The position numbers and the translations under genes were made by a program. The notes under the pieces are model-generated. The model did no database searches, was not told the DNA's origin, and was given only the letters and a program-made list of their open reading frames with translations. Below are positions 15,350-23,803 of a DNA stretch of 50,126 bases, one piece after another. The DNA is from Verrucomicrobia bacterium Tous-C9LFEB (GTDB lineage: Bacteria; Acidobacteriota; Terriglobia; Terriglobales; Acidobacteriaceae), in contig CAJCIP010000057.1 in assembly GCA_903970445.1 (NCBI GenBank), positions 1 to 50,126 of the forward strand. The letters are read 5' to 3'. How positions within the stretch are numbered: position 1 is the first letter of the stretch; each line of letters begins with the position of its first letter.

Positions 15350-18300
15350 TTAGAACGAAAACTTCGCGCTGAGTTGGATTTGACGGGAAGTGGTCGCGGT
15401 GGAGGTGATCTGACCGGCAGTTGGATTCGGAGTACCGACCTGAACGCCCTGCGGGGTTGTCGTGGAGCCTGTATAGAGCGCGGCACTCGGGAAGCCGAGA
15501 TTTGTGTGGTTCGTGATGTTGAAGGCCTCGGCGCGGATCTGGAGGGACGAGCGTTCCGTGATGCGCGTGTTCTTCGCGATGCCCATATCCAGTTCACGCA
15601 CGCCGATGGCGGTGAGCGTGTTGCGGCCCAAGTCTCCGAAAACGCCGGCTGGTTCCAGCTGAAACGAGGATGGATCAAAGCCATAGGTCTGGCCGTTAGC
15701 CAGGCGCTTGGCGGTAGGATTGGAGCTGCGGCCCGGGATGAGGTCAGGCCGCTCGGCGTTCACTGCGGCGTTCTGCTCTCCTACGTTCGCCTGATCGATG
15801 CTATCGTACACACTGTACGGCGTGCCTGAGTGAACACTGCCGATCGCCGTGATCTGATAACCCTCTTTCCAGCGTGAACCGCTAAACGGTAAGGTCACTA
15901 CCGCGTTGCTGGTCCAATTGTTCCGCAGGTCATAGTCGCAGGGGCCATAATCCGCATTGCGAATGGCATTGATCAGATTGCCGGGCTGCAGGCCCGCTGT
16001 CTGCCCGTTCGGTCCGATCGAATCGTTTCCGGTGTAGTACGAGCCGATATCCATGCACTTCGAAAACGTGTACGCAGTGCGGAACGTGGCCCACTTGCCG
16101 ACGCCACGATCAAGCGAGACGATGCCGGAGTTGTAGTTCGAAAAACCGACAGACCTGCGTAGAACCACATTTGCCAGATTGGGATTGGGTACGGCGCAGG
16201 TGGTTGGATTGACTGCACGGATATATTGGCCAGTCGATGTCACGCCAGTCGGTGTGCAGCCGTTGAGCTCCTGTCCAACGAAGAGGTTATTTGCCTTCGA
16301 TCCGATGTAGCCGGCGCTGACGATGAAGTTGTGCCCAAGGTCCTGCTGAATGTTCAGGTTGTACTGCATGATCGACGAGTTGCGGCTGGCCTTGTAGTCG
16401 GTGAGCTGCGCGCCGCTAGGAAGCCCTGTCGCGTTGATGCCACCACCGCCCAGAGGATTGGGATTGTTGGGCAGAAGAATGGTTTCTACGCCGTAGATAG
16501 GTGGATTGAACAGGTATGAGATCGCAACCTGCATCTCCAGCGGGATATCGTCGAAGATTCCGAAACCACCGCGAACCGAGGTCTTGTGATTACCGAGAAC
16601 GTCCCAGGCAAAACCGACACGGGGTTCGAAATCAGTCGCAGTAATGTTGGTCTGAAACGCTGTGTTCACGTGCGAATAGCCCTTATCCGTGGCCGGGTTC
16701 ACGAGCGCGTAGAGCTTGCTGTGCGTTTCGACGGGGTTCGTTTCGAATTCGTAACGAAGGCCGAGATTCAAAGTGATGCGAGGTGTCGCTTGCCACTTAT
16801 CTTCGGCGTAGCCTGCAAAGTTCGTATGACGGACATCGCGTTGTGAGTCGGAGGCGTTCAGGGGCACGCCGGCGAAGGCAAGAGCCGTGTTGCCCAGAAA
16901 GCCCTGGAACGAAGGCAAGGTCAATGTAGCGCTCAGGGGAATGTTCGCATACAGAAACTCGCCGCCGGTGATGATCGGAATGTTCGCATTGATCTGATGA
17001 CGAACGACCTCAAACCCCAGATCAAGACTGTGCCGGCCCTTCGTAAGGCTTACCTGATCTCGATACGTGAACCGGTTAATGGTCTCAGCAGAATTATCCT
17101 CGCCTCCGAGGTTGTTCAAGCCCGTGACAGCGATTGTTCCATTGAAGCCGGAACCCGAAACGATGTTGTAGGCAGGGTTGTAGTCCGTGGCGACGATGAT
17201 CTTTGACCGGACGTAGGAGAAGTGCGCGACGTTGAGGAGCCGTGGTGAAAAGATGTGCCGTTCTTCGGCGGTAAAGTTCTGATTGCGCTGAGAGTCTTGG
17301 TCGCGGATCGTCGGGTTCTGAAAAGAGACGAGGTTGCCATCATCGATGTTGTAGCTGATGAGGCCGGAGTCCATATCAGAGAAGTTATGTGTGACCTTGA
17401 TGACCCCGTAGTGCTCGCCGACCGGATAGTTAAGCTGCGAAAGGTGCTGCGCCGTCCCGTCTCCATTGGAGGCACCGTTGGGCGAGGGAAACGCTGCAAG
17501 ATAGCCCGCGATGTTCGGGCTGACGCCGACATTGACTAACGCGCCGCGAGCGCCCGCGCCTGCAGTGACGCCGCCGGGTGAAGCGCAGACGTCTGTTCCC
17601 GATGTCGCGCCGCGTACGTAATACAGCGTCTGGAAGCAGGGGAGGATGCCGTTCCGGAAGTTGGCATCGGGTACGGCCGGTGTGATGACGCTGAGTGTGA
17701 GCTTCTGCGCGAGCTGCTCGTAATTTGCGAAGTAGAACGTCTTGTCTTTGTGAAGCGGACCACCGATTGTCCCGCCAAACTGGTTACGGCTGAAAGGGAG
17801 CGCACCGTTGCCGACAGGATCGAAGTAGTTGCGCGCATCCAGCGCGCTATTGCGCACGAACTCGTACGCCGAACCGTGAAGGTTGTTCGTGCCGGAGCGC
17901 AGCACTGCATTGATCACGCCGCCGTTGCCGCCGTAATTCGCGCTGTACGTGTCGGTTAGGGCTTCGAACTCGGCGATAGCGTCAACGCCCAGGCTGGTGC
18001 CGGCGAGATTGACGCCGGTGCCGTTGCCCCACACGCCCGCCGTGTCTGTGCCATCGAGCAGGAAGAGCTGGCCCTGTGGGCGTCCACCGGCAACCGAGAA
18101 GCGCTGCGGCGAGCCGAAGCCGAACGGGACGAGCGCGGAAGCGCCTTCGGTGTTTTCCTGCGGCACGGGCTGAATACCCGGTGTGAGCAATGTCAGCTGA
18201 ACGAAGTTGCGGCCATTGAGAGGAAGGTTCTCCATTTGCTTCTCGCCCACAAGCCAGCGGACGGAGCTATCAGCCGTTTCGACCTGCGGCACGTCAGCCG

Positions 18301-18679
18301 CAACGCTTACGGTTTCGTTTACGGCGCCAACTCCGAGCGTGACATCGATAACCGCCTGTTGGCCGACCGTAAGAAGAACGGGACCCGTAACGCTGGTGCG
18401 AAAGCCGTCATGCTGCGTTTCAATGCGGTATTGACCGATGGCAAGGTCTGTCGCCGAATAGATGCCACGCGAATCCGTCATCACCGTAACAGCTCTGTCG
18501 GTGTTCACATTCGTGACAACTACTTTGGCCTGGGGAATCTTAGCTCCGCCGCTGTCGCTGACTGTGCCTTGTATGGTGCCGGAACTGATCTGCGCAAACA
18601 GTTTGGTTTGAAGGGAGCTAAGTGCGACCGTACAAAGGAGCACATTCAGAACAAATTGCTTGGGAAATTGCACGCGCAT
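15350..18679 (-). CDS. TonB-dependent receptor with carboxypeptidase-regulatory-like N-terminus
   Basis: 1109-residue outer-membrane transporter. Order of parts: signal peptide (1-29, ending LFAQ); a CarboxypepD_reg-like domain (about 32-115, GTIQGTVSDSGGAKIPQAKV and GQYRIETQHDGFR); a plug (about 130-280, with LPLNGRNFVQLTLLTPG); then a long beta barrel ending in QIQLSAKFSF with C-terminal Phe. The size and layout match the large acidobacterial receptors; no SusD partner is encoded nearby. A GTG three codons upstream (18688) is an alternative start, but AGGTG is better placed for the ATG at 18679. It is the first gene of the polyol/ester operon, with a palindromic site about 85 bases upstream. 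Ligand unknown. Confidence 0.92.
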   Translation of the reverse strand: MRVQFPKQFVLNVLLCTVALSSLQTKLFAQISSGTIQGTVSDSGGAKIPQAKVVVTNVNTDRAVTVMTDSRGIYSATDLAIGQYRIETQHDGFRTSVTGPVLLTVGQQAVIDVTLGVGAVNETVSVAADVPQVETADSSVRWLVGEKQMENLPLNGRNFVQLTLLTPGIQPVPQENTEGASALVPFGFGSPQRFSVAGGRPQGQLFLLDGTDTAGVWGNGTGVNLAGTSLGVDAIAEFEALTDTYSANYGGNGGVINAVLRSGTNNLHGSAYEFVRNSALDARNYFDPVGNGALPFSRNQFGGTIGGPLHKDKTFYFANYEQLAQKLTLSVITPAVPDANFRNGILPCFQTLYYVRGATSGTDVCASPGGVTAGAGARGALVNVGVSPNIAGYLAAFPSPNGASNGDGTAQHLSQLNYPVGEHYGVIKVTHNFSDMDSGLISYNIDDGNLVSFQNPTIRDQDSQRNQNFTAEERHIFSPRLLNVAHFSYVRSKIIVATDYNPAYNIVSGSGFNGTIAVTGLNNLGGEDNSAETINRFTYRDQVSLTKGRHSLDLGFEVVRHQINANIPIITGGEFLYANIPLSATLTLPSFQGFLGNTALAFAGVPLNASDSQRDVRHTNFAGYAEDKWQATPRITLNLGLRYEFETNPVETHSKLYALVNPATDKGYSHVNTAFQTNITATDFEPRVGFAWDVLGNHKTSVRGGFGIFDDIPLEMQVAISYLFNPPIYGVETILLPNNPNPLGGGGINATGLPSGAQLTDYKASRNSSIMQYNLNIQQDLGHNFIVSAGYIGSKANNLFVGQELNGCTPTGVTSTGQYIRAVNPTTCAVPNPNLANVVLRRSVGFSNYNSGIVSLDRGVGKWATFRTAYTFSKCMDIGSYYTGNDSIGPNGQTAGLQPGNLINAIRNADYGPCDYDLRNNWTSNAVVTLPFSGSRWKEGYQITAIGSVHSGTPYSVYDSIDQANVGEQNAAVNAERPDLIPGRSSNPTAKRLANGQTYGFDPSSFQLEPAGVFGDLGRNTLTAIGVRELDMGIAKNTRITERSSLQIRAEAFNITNHTNLGFPSAALYTGSTTTPQGVQVGTPNPTAGQITSTATTSRQIQLSAKFSF

Positions 18680-18762
18680 TCTTGACACCTGATGGAGAGA
18701 CTTTCTGGTCTGGACTGACGATGAGAACGTTGCGCTTCGTCATCTAGCATCGTCAATTCTGT

Positions 18763-18777
18763 ACTCAATTAGCTGAG
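18763..18777. promoter_or_regulatory. Palindromic site upstream of the TonB-receptor operon
   Basis: On the plus strand ACTCAATTAGCTGAG, an imperfect palindrome of the form CTCA-N6-TGAG. ACTCAATTAG is the exact reverse complement of CTAATTGAGT at 23775-23784. Read towards the receptor, TTGAGT is followed seven bases later by TTGAC, the same arrangement as upstream of the flavoprotein gene. It is a candidate operator for the nearby IclR regulator. Confidence 0.5.
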
Positions 18778-18867
18778 GGGATAATCGCACGAAGAAGGTC
18801 AGGGGCGCGTCGTATATGGGGTTGCAGCCGGAGCATGTGCCGAGTGCCGCGGACCTTCCACATAAGG

Positions 18868-19731
18868 CTATAAACGAGGCAGTTTGATGGACTCAACGGC
18901 TGCCAGCCTTTGCGAGATTTCTCGCGCGCAGCGTGTCACGGAGGCGATCAGCGTTTCCTCCATGGCGGTATGGCGAGCGCCGGTCGCACTCACCGCTGCG
19001 CGAACAGTGCCTGTGGAATCGAAGATCGGCGCGGCTACGGCCCAAACGCCAAAGAAAAGTTCGCCTTCGCTTACGGCGTACCCGCGCTTCTTCACGGCTG
19101 CTAATTCTGTCATGAGGTGGGAGCGCGACTGAATCGGCTTGCTCAGCTTTGTATCGCGCGCGCTGTGTTCAAACAGGGCGCGAAGTTCATCTTGGGGCAA
19201 GTGCGATAGCAGTACTTTGCCGAGTGCCGTTGTATGCGCGGGATAGCGCACGCCGATATCCATGTCGAGCCTGGTGAGATCAGCCTGCTCGACCTTGTCG
19301 ACGATCATCATAAGTCCGCGTTCCAGAACGCCGATTAGCGCGGAGCGGTGTGTCTCGGAAACCAGCCGATGCAGGATCGGCTCGGCAGCGCGTCGCAGTC
19401 CGGTCTCGCGTAGCGCTCCATGAGCGAGCGCAACTACCTTCAAACCGATTTCGTAGCGGCCGCGCTCGCCGATGCGGCGAATGTACCCCTCGCGCTCCAG
19501 TCGCGAGAGAATGTAGGACGTTGTGCTGGTGGCAATCTTCAAACGCCTGCTGATCTCTCCGTTAGAAAAGCCGCCGGCCTTATGCGCGATCAGTTCCAAG
19601 ATGGCTAACGCGCGCAGTAGCGATGTTGACCCCGTGTCTGCTGACTTTTGCGTCGTAGCTTTTGCAGCGCCAGACGTGGCTAGCGAACGCGAGGCATTCT
19701 GTTTCGTCGGTGCTGTTTTCGCAGGACACAT
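18868..19731 (-). CDS. IclR-family transcriptional regulator
   Basis: 287-residue regulator. A poor-complexity N-terminus is followed by the winged helix-turn-helix (about residues 36-100: LLRALAILELIAHKAGGFSNGEISRRLKIATSTTSY in pieces, then REGYIRRIGERGRYEIG) and the IclR effector-binding domain (about 105-280, with GVRYPAHTTALGKVLL and a GYAVSEGELFFGVWAVAAPI stretch). IclR proteins sense small organic acids or aromatics and repress or activate adjacent catabolic operons. It sits 83 bases after the E1 gene on the same strand and next to the TonB-receptor operon, so it most likely controls both. A pair of overlapping palindromes lies directly upstream. Confidence 0.92.
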   Translation of the reverse strand: MCPAKTAPTKQNASRSLATSGAAKATTQKSADTGSTSLLRALAILELIAHKAGGFSNGEISRRLKIATSTTSYILSRLEREGYIRRIGERGRYEIGLKVVALAHGALRETGLRRAAEPILHRLVSETHRSALIGVLERGLMMIVDKVEQADLTRLDMDIGVRYPAHTTALGKVLLSHLPQDELRALFEHSARDTKLSKPIQSRSHLMTELAAVKKRGYAVSEGELFFGVWAVAAPIFDSTGTVRAAVSATGARHTAMEETLIASVTRCAREISQRLAAVESIKLPRL

Positions 19732-19747
19732 CTATAGCTCACGTACC

Positions 19748-19772
19748 GGACTGGCAGTCCTAACAATAGGAC
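19748..19772. promoter_or_regulatory. Two overlapping palindromes directly upstream of iclR-type gene
   Basis: GGACTGGCAGTCC (19748-19760) is a 13-base palindrome and GTCCTAACAATAGGAC (19757-19772) is a 6-bp-arm inverted repeat sharing GTCC with it. They lie 17-41 bases before the IclR start codon and 43 bases after the E1 stop. They could be an autoregulatory operator or a pair of alternative hairpins in the E1-iclR transcript. Confidence 0.45.
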
Positions 19773-19814
19773 GCGCAGCGGTATTGCTCAAGTCCAGTTG
19801 CGAATACCTGCGGG

Positions 19815-21992
19815 TTAGTAATCCAGCAGCTTGTGAAGAGCCTCAACGACCTTTTCAGTAGTTGGCAGATGAGCTGCTTCCAATGACGGCGCGAACGGCA
19901 CCGGTGTATCGGCGGCGGCGAGCAACTGGACAGGCGCGTCCAGATAGTCAAAGCTGCTGCGCATCACTTCCGTGACGATCGTATTACCGAAGCAGCCGGT
20001 ACGCGGCGCCTCACACGTGACTAATACCTTGCCGGTCTTGCGTGCCGTCGTCTCGATGCAAGCTGTGTCCATCGGTACGAGGCTGCGGAGGTCGATGATT
20101 TCAATGGATGTCTTGCGTTCTTTCTCTACTCTCGCGACTGCATCGCACACGCGATGCAGTTGGCTTCCGTACGTGATAACGGATAGATCAATGCCTTCTT
20201 TTACGACGCGGGCTTTGCCAATGGGAACGACGTAATCCTCCACTGGCACCGGCAGTCTTAGCTCTTTGGGCAGACTGTCGGGCCGGAGGCGGTAAATCCC
20301 TTTGTACTCCAGGAAGAGGACGGGATTGCCGTCGCGGATGGCTGCTTTCAGGAGCCCCTTCGCATCGAAAGCGGTGGCCGGTGCGACGATCTTCAAGCCA
20401 GGCGTCGAGCCGTACCATGACTCCGGATTCACCGAGTGGTAGATCGATGTGCTTGGCGCCCAACCCGAGGGTAAACGGAACACGATCGGCAGTGGACCCA
20501 TGCCCCGCACGTTCTCTGTGGCCGCATAGTTCACAAGCATCTTAAAGGCATCTGCGGAGAAATCCGCATATTGAAACTCAACGATGGCGCTCAAGCCGGA
20601 GATGGCAGCACCGATCGCGAGCCCACAAAATCCGGACTCGCCTAGAGGTGCGTCGATGATCCGGCGCTGCGTGAAAGCTGTTGCGTCGTTCCAGGAATCG
20701 CTCCAATTGAGTCCGTCGTATTTCCGCGAAAGACCTTCGGTGATCTTGAAGGCCCCATCCGACACACCGATGTCTTCGCCGATGAGGAACAGGTCGGGAT
20801 TGCGCATGAGCTCTTCGTCCAGGGCATCGTGAATCGCCTTGTGGTACGTCGTTTCTTTGCCGCCGGTTGGCGCAGTCATGGTGACCGGATGCACGGGCGT
20901 TTGGGAGAAAACCTTTGCTGTTAGGTTGTTGGCTCCAGGTGGTGGCGATGCTTCTGCGAGCAAGGCGGCCTTCAGCACCTCAACCTTGATGCGGTCGTCA
21001 ATGTCGCGCAACTCGTTGTTGTCCACCGACCCGCTCGACAACAACACATCGCTGAACAGCGCGATTGGGTCTTTTTTCTGCCAAATGGCAAGCTGATCTG
21101 CGGGCACATACCGGGTGAATGGATCGGATAGGGTGTGGCCATCCATCCGCATGGTCACGGCTTCAATGATCGTGATCCTGCGCTGCGTACGCGCGCGCTC
21201 CAAAGCAGAAGAGACTGCTTCACGAACGGCTAGAACGTCGGTGCCATCCACAAGGCAGCCTTCGACGTTGGGACCGTACGCAAGGGCTCGTAAGGCGAGC
21301 GTAGGTGTCGCAAACTGCAACCGGTTCGGCGTTCCGAAGGCCCACTGGTTGTTCTCAATAACCACGACGAGCGGCAGCCTTAGCACAGAAGCGATGTTCA
21401 GTGCCTCATGAAAATTTCCTGTGCTTGTGGCGCCATCTCCTGTAAAAGCAAGGACTGCATTTCCGGTGTCGCGATACACCTCTACGAACGCACAACCAGT
21501 TGCAGTGCAAAGCAGTGTTCCAAGATGACTCACGAGACCGGCTATATGTGCCGCCCGTGAGCCCATATGCATGTTGCCGTCCCAGCCGCCAGTGAGACCA
21601 CCACTGCGGCCACATGCCTGCGCAAGAATTTGGCTGATGGGAATTCCACGCACAAGGAAGACCCCGAGATCGCGAATGGCGAGAGTGGACCATTCTTCTG
21701 GCCGAAGACAGATCGCTGCTCCCACTGCCGTTGCTTCGTTGCCAAGGCAACGCGGACTCTTGCCGAGCGCAAGACCCTTCCGCGAAAGCTTGACCATTTC
21801 GAGATCAACCGCACGGGTGAGACCGAGATAGTAGTACAGGTCTAGAAGATCTGACTTCGAAACGCCCTTCGATCCCCGAGTGCGTTCCCAGGACGCCCCG
21901 TCCACGGTAATTCGCAGCGTGCGGCCTACCAGATCCTTTGCAAAATCAAGATCCGCAAGGCTCGCTAAAGAATCGAATGTTTCCGCTTTCAT
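19815..21992 (-). CDS. 2-oxoacid dehydrogenase E1 component, alpha and beta subunits fused
   Basis: 725-residue thiamine-diphosphate enzyme. Residues 1 to about 375 are the alpha subunit, with the cofactor motif GDGATSTGNFHEALNIAS at about 185-202 closing in ENN; residues from about 380 are the beta subunit (TTYHKAIHDALDEELMRNPDLFLIGEDIG, then IDAPLGESGF and a C-terminal transketolase domain). It decarboxylates a 2-oxoacid (branched-chain, pyruvate or acetoin-like) and passes the acyl group to a lipoyl E2. No E2 or E3 gene is nearby, so it must use one encoded elsewhere. It follows the tannase gene after nine bases. The exact 2-oxoacid is not determinable. Confidence 0.9.
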   Translation of the reverse strand: MKAETFDSLASLADLDFAKDLVGRTLRITVDGASWERTRGSKGVSKSDLLDLYYYLGLTRAVDLEMVKLSRKGLALGKSPRCLGNEATAVGAAICLRPEEWSTLAIRDLGVFLVRGIPISQILAQACGRSGGLTGGWDGNMHMGSRAAHIAGLVSHLGTLLCTATGCAFVEVYRDTGNAVLAFTGDGATSTGNFHEALNIASVLRLPLVVVIENNQWAFGTPNRLQFATPTLALRALAYGPNVEGCLVDGTDVLAVREAVSSALERARTQRRITIIEAVTMRMDGHTLSDPFTRYVPADQLAIWQKKDPIALFSDVLLSSGSVDNNELRDIDDRIKVEVLKAALLAEASPPPGANNLTAKVFSQTPVHPVTMTAPTGGKETTYHKAIHDALDEELMRNPDLFLIGEDIGVSDGAFKITEGLSRKYDGLNWSDSWNDATAFTQRRIIDAPLGESGFCGLAIGAAISGLSAIVEFQYADFSADAFKMLVNYAATENVRGMGPLPIVFRLPSGWAPSTSIYHSVNPESWYGSTPGLKIVAPATAFDAKGLLKAAIRDGNPVLFLEYKGIYRLRPDSLPKELRLPVPVEDYVVPIGKARVVKEGIDLSVITYGSQLHRVCDAVARVEKERKTSIEIIDLRSLVPMDTACIETTARKTGKVLVTCEAPRTGCFGNTIVTEVMRSSFDYLDAPVQLLAAADTPVPFAPSLEAAHLPTTEKVVEALHKLLDY

Positions 21993-22001
21993 CCGCGTCT
22001 T

Positions 22002-23582
22002 CTACTTCGGCATTCGGCATGTAAAGCTGGCCGCATCTTTCGTTTCGCCTTTGCCATTCCATACAGCTTGTTGCGGGAACGGGCAGAGGGAACGCGTCAT
22101 AGCAACGCCCTTCTTCGGATCGTCGCCATTGAACTTGGTCGCGATGATCGAGTCCGGCTGCTTGCCCTCTTCCACCCATCCGCGCAGCGCGTCAAAGATA
22201 TTGTGCTGCGGGTCGGTCGCACCGCTGACATCCGTGAGGTTACCGAACATGTTTGGGCCAGGGCCAAATCCACAGTGCATCATGCCGGGCACCATATAAA
22301 GCCGATAAAAGTCCTGCGTGTTCTTGATGCCCTTCATCGTTGATTCCACCGCGCGGTAGTACTCGACCGAGGCGAGCGGCGCAGGTGAACCGTCATTCCA
22401 ACCGTGATAGTGCAACATCTTGCCGCCGTGCGCTTTGAACGCTTTCAGGTCAGGATTGATGGCATTCAACGCTCCGCCAACTTTTGCTTCGGCTGTGGCA
22501 GGATCCTTATCAAAGTCGAATGTTAGCGAGCTGTACTTCGGGTCACCGGCGACAGCGTTGCCATAGAACGCGCTTGAGAAGATGAGGTCTAATGTCGGAG
22601 GAGCAGGGATTCCGTAAATGTAACTGGAAAAGCTGATGCCTGGTGGTCCGGGCTCTGCCTCTGCGCCGGGCTCGTAGCCGGTGTAAATGCGCTTGCCGGA
22701 GTGGTCGACTGCCCCGCCGTAAATTTTCTTCAGCGCTGTCAGTTGAGGAGCGGTTAAGCAAGAATCAGCGTCGCCGTCCTTGCAAAGCAATACGTCTGGA
22801 TCAAATTGGCAACCGAGCGGATCTTTGATAAAGGAATCTGTCACGCCGCCTTGCGCGCCGCAGGCCTTTAGCGCTGCAGCTTCGATGGTGGCGCGCTTCT
22901 TTTCTGGGATGTAGCTTGCGGGGTCTTTGAGCAAAGCCTGCGCGTTCCATGCGAAGCCTGCCATCAGGCCGGTCCATGCAGCGGCGGGCGCACCCACCAG
23001 GATTCCATTGAAGTCGGCGGGGAAGCGCTGCGCTTCCATGAGAGCTTCGCGCCCGCCTTCCGAACATCCGTTGAAGAATGTGTACTTGGCTGCATGTCCA
23101 TAGAAGGCATTGACGATCAGCTTGGAGTCCACGCTGGTCTCATGCACAGCACGATACCCAAAGTCAGTTACTTTCTCGGGATGTCCCAGTGCCCATGATC
23201 CATCGGTGCCGGCGCCGGTGTGCCCGTCATCCGTTGCGGCAACCGCGTAGTGACGGCCTATTTGCTGCAGCATCGGCGGATAGTTGATGGAGCCTGCGAG
23301 GCCGCCGTTACCCAGTTGCAGCAACTCGCCGTTCCAGCCGGACAGCGGCAGCCAGACTTCGAATCCAATCTTGGAATCACTGCTCGGGGTAGCTGTTCCT
23401 TTCACCCGGCAGTACGCCGGTGTGCCCGTCGCAGCCGCAGCGGCAACTACTTCTGACGACTGGATGGAAGCACCGGACAGCGTTACGTTCGTAAGTGAGG
23501 GGCAATCCTTCTGCGCGAAGCCGATGCTGGAGAGCCTCCATGCCGCAACGAACAAGACTGAAGCTTTCCCGCTAAGCCGCAT
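22002..23582 (-). CDS. Tannase/feruloyl esterase family hydrolase
   Basis: 526-residue secreted esterase of the tannase family, which cleaves aromatic-acid esters such as galloyl or feruloyl esters. It has a signal peptide (1-24). The nucleophile S174 lies in NGCSEGGREA and the catalytic His in MMHCGFGPG; both are flanked by Cys, giving the CS-D-HC arrangement of fungal FaeB/tannases, where the two cysteines form a disulfide. The length suits the family. GTG at 23591 is possible, but AAGGTGG is spaced for the ATG at 23582. It is first in an operon with the fused E1 and probably IclR, with a CTCAATACGTTGAG palindrome about 75 bases upstream. Confidence 0.92.
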   Translation of the reverse strand: MRLSGKASVLFVAAWRLSSIGFAQKDCPSLTNVTLSGASIQSSEVVAAAAATGTPAYCRVKGTATPSSDSKIGFEVWLPLSGWNGELLQLGNGGLAGSINYPPMLQQIGRHYAVAATDDGHTGAGTDGSWALGHPEKVTDFGYRAVHETSVDSKLIVNAFYGHAAKYTFFNGCSEGGREALMEAQRFPADFNGILVGAPAAAWTGLMAGFAWNAQALLKDPASYIPEKKRATIEAAALKACGAQGGVTDSFIKDPLGCQFDPDVLLCKDGDADSCLTAPQLTALKKIYGGAVDHSGKRIYTGYEPGAEAEPGPPGISFSSYIYGIPAPPTLDLIFSSAFYGNAVAGDPKYSSLTFDFDKDPATAEAKVGGALNAINPDLKAFKAHGGKMLHYHGWNDGSPAPLASVEYYRAVESTMKGIKNTQDFYRLYMVPGMMHCGFGPGPNMFGNLTDVSGATDPQHNIFDALRGWVEEGKQPDSIIATKFNGDDPKKGVAMTRSLCPFPQQAVWNGKGETKDAASFTCRMPK

Positions 23583-23655
23583 TGCTGCCACCTTTTTGGA
23601 TCGAGTCTAAAACTTAGCGACCTTACGCCGGGCTCTGCAACGCTGTCTATGCGGC

Positions 23656-23670
23656 ACTCAATACGTTGAG
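23656..23670. promoter_or_regulatory. Palindromic site upstream of the tannase gene
   Basis: ACTCAATACGTTGAG contains a perfect CTCAA-TACG-TTGAG palindrome. Read towards the tannase gene it gives TTGAGT followed seven bases later by TAGAC, parallel to the sites upstream of the TonB receptor and flavoprotein genes. Candidate IclR operator. Confidence 0.5.
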
Positions 23671-23771
23671 GGAGCGGTGGGGCCAACGGCACCATGCATC
23701 TGTAGCGCTTTATCATTGCGAAGAGCGCCCGCTGCTGCTTCTGACTCTATTTGGCGTAGCGGCCTGGCACG

Positions 23772-23784
23772 CAACTAATTGAGT
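23772..23784. promoter_or_regulatory. Palindromic site upstream of the flavoprotein gene
   Basis: CAACTAATTGAGT holds CAA-CTAA-TTG and shares the ten bases CTAATTGAGT with the TonB-receptor site on the opposite strand. TTGAC follows TTGAGT at the same seven-base distance. Candidate IclR operator and promoter region. Confidence 0.5.
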
Positions 23785-23803
23785 GTGAACTTGACACATC
23801 AAG

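Noticed and set aside
19786..19802. CTCAAGTCCAGTTG as a fourth copy of the shared palindrome
   Set aside because: The spacing between half-sites is six instead of four and the right half is incomplete; kept out of the site set.
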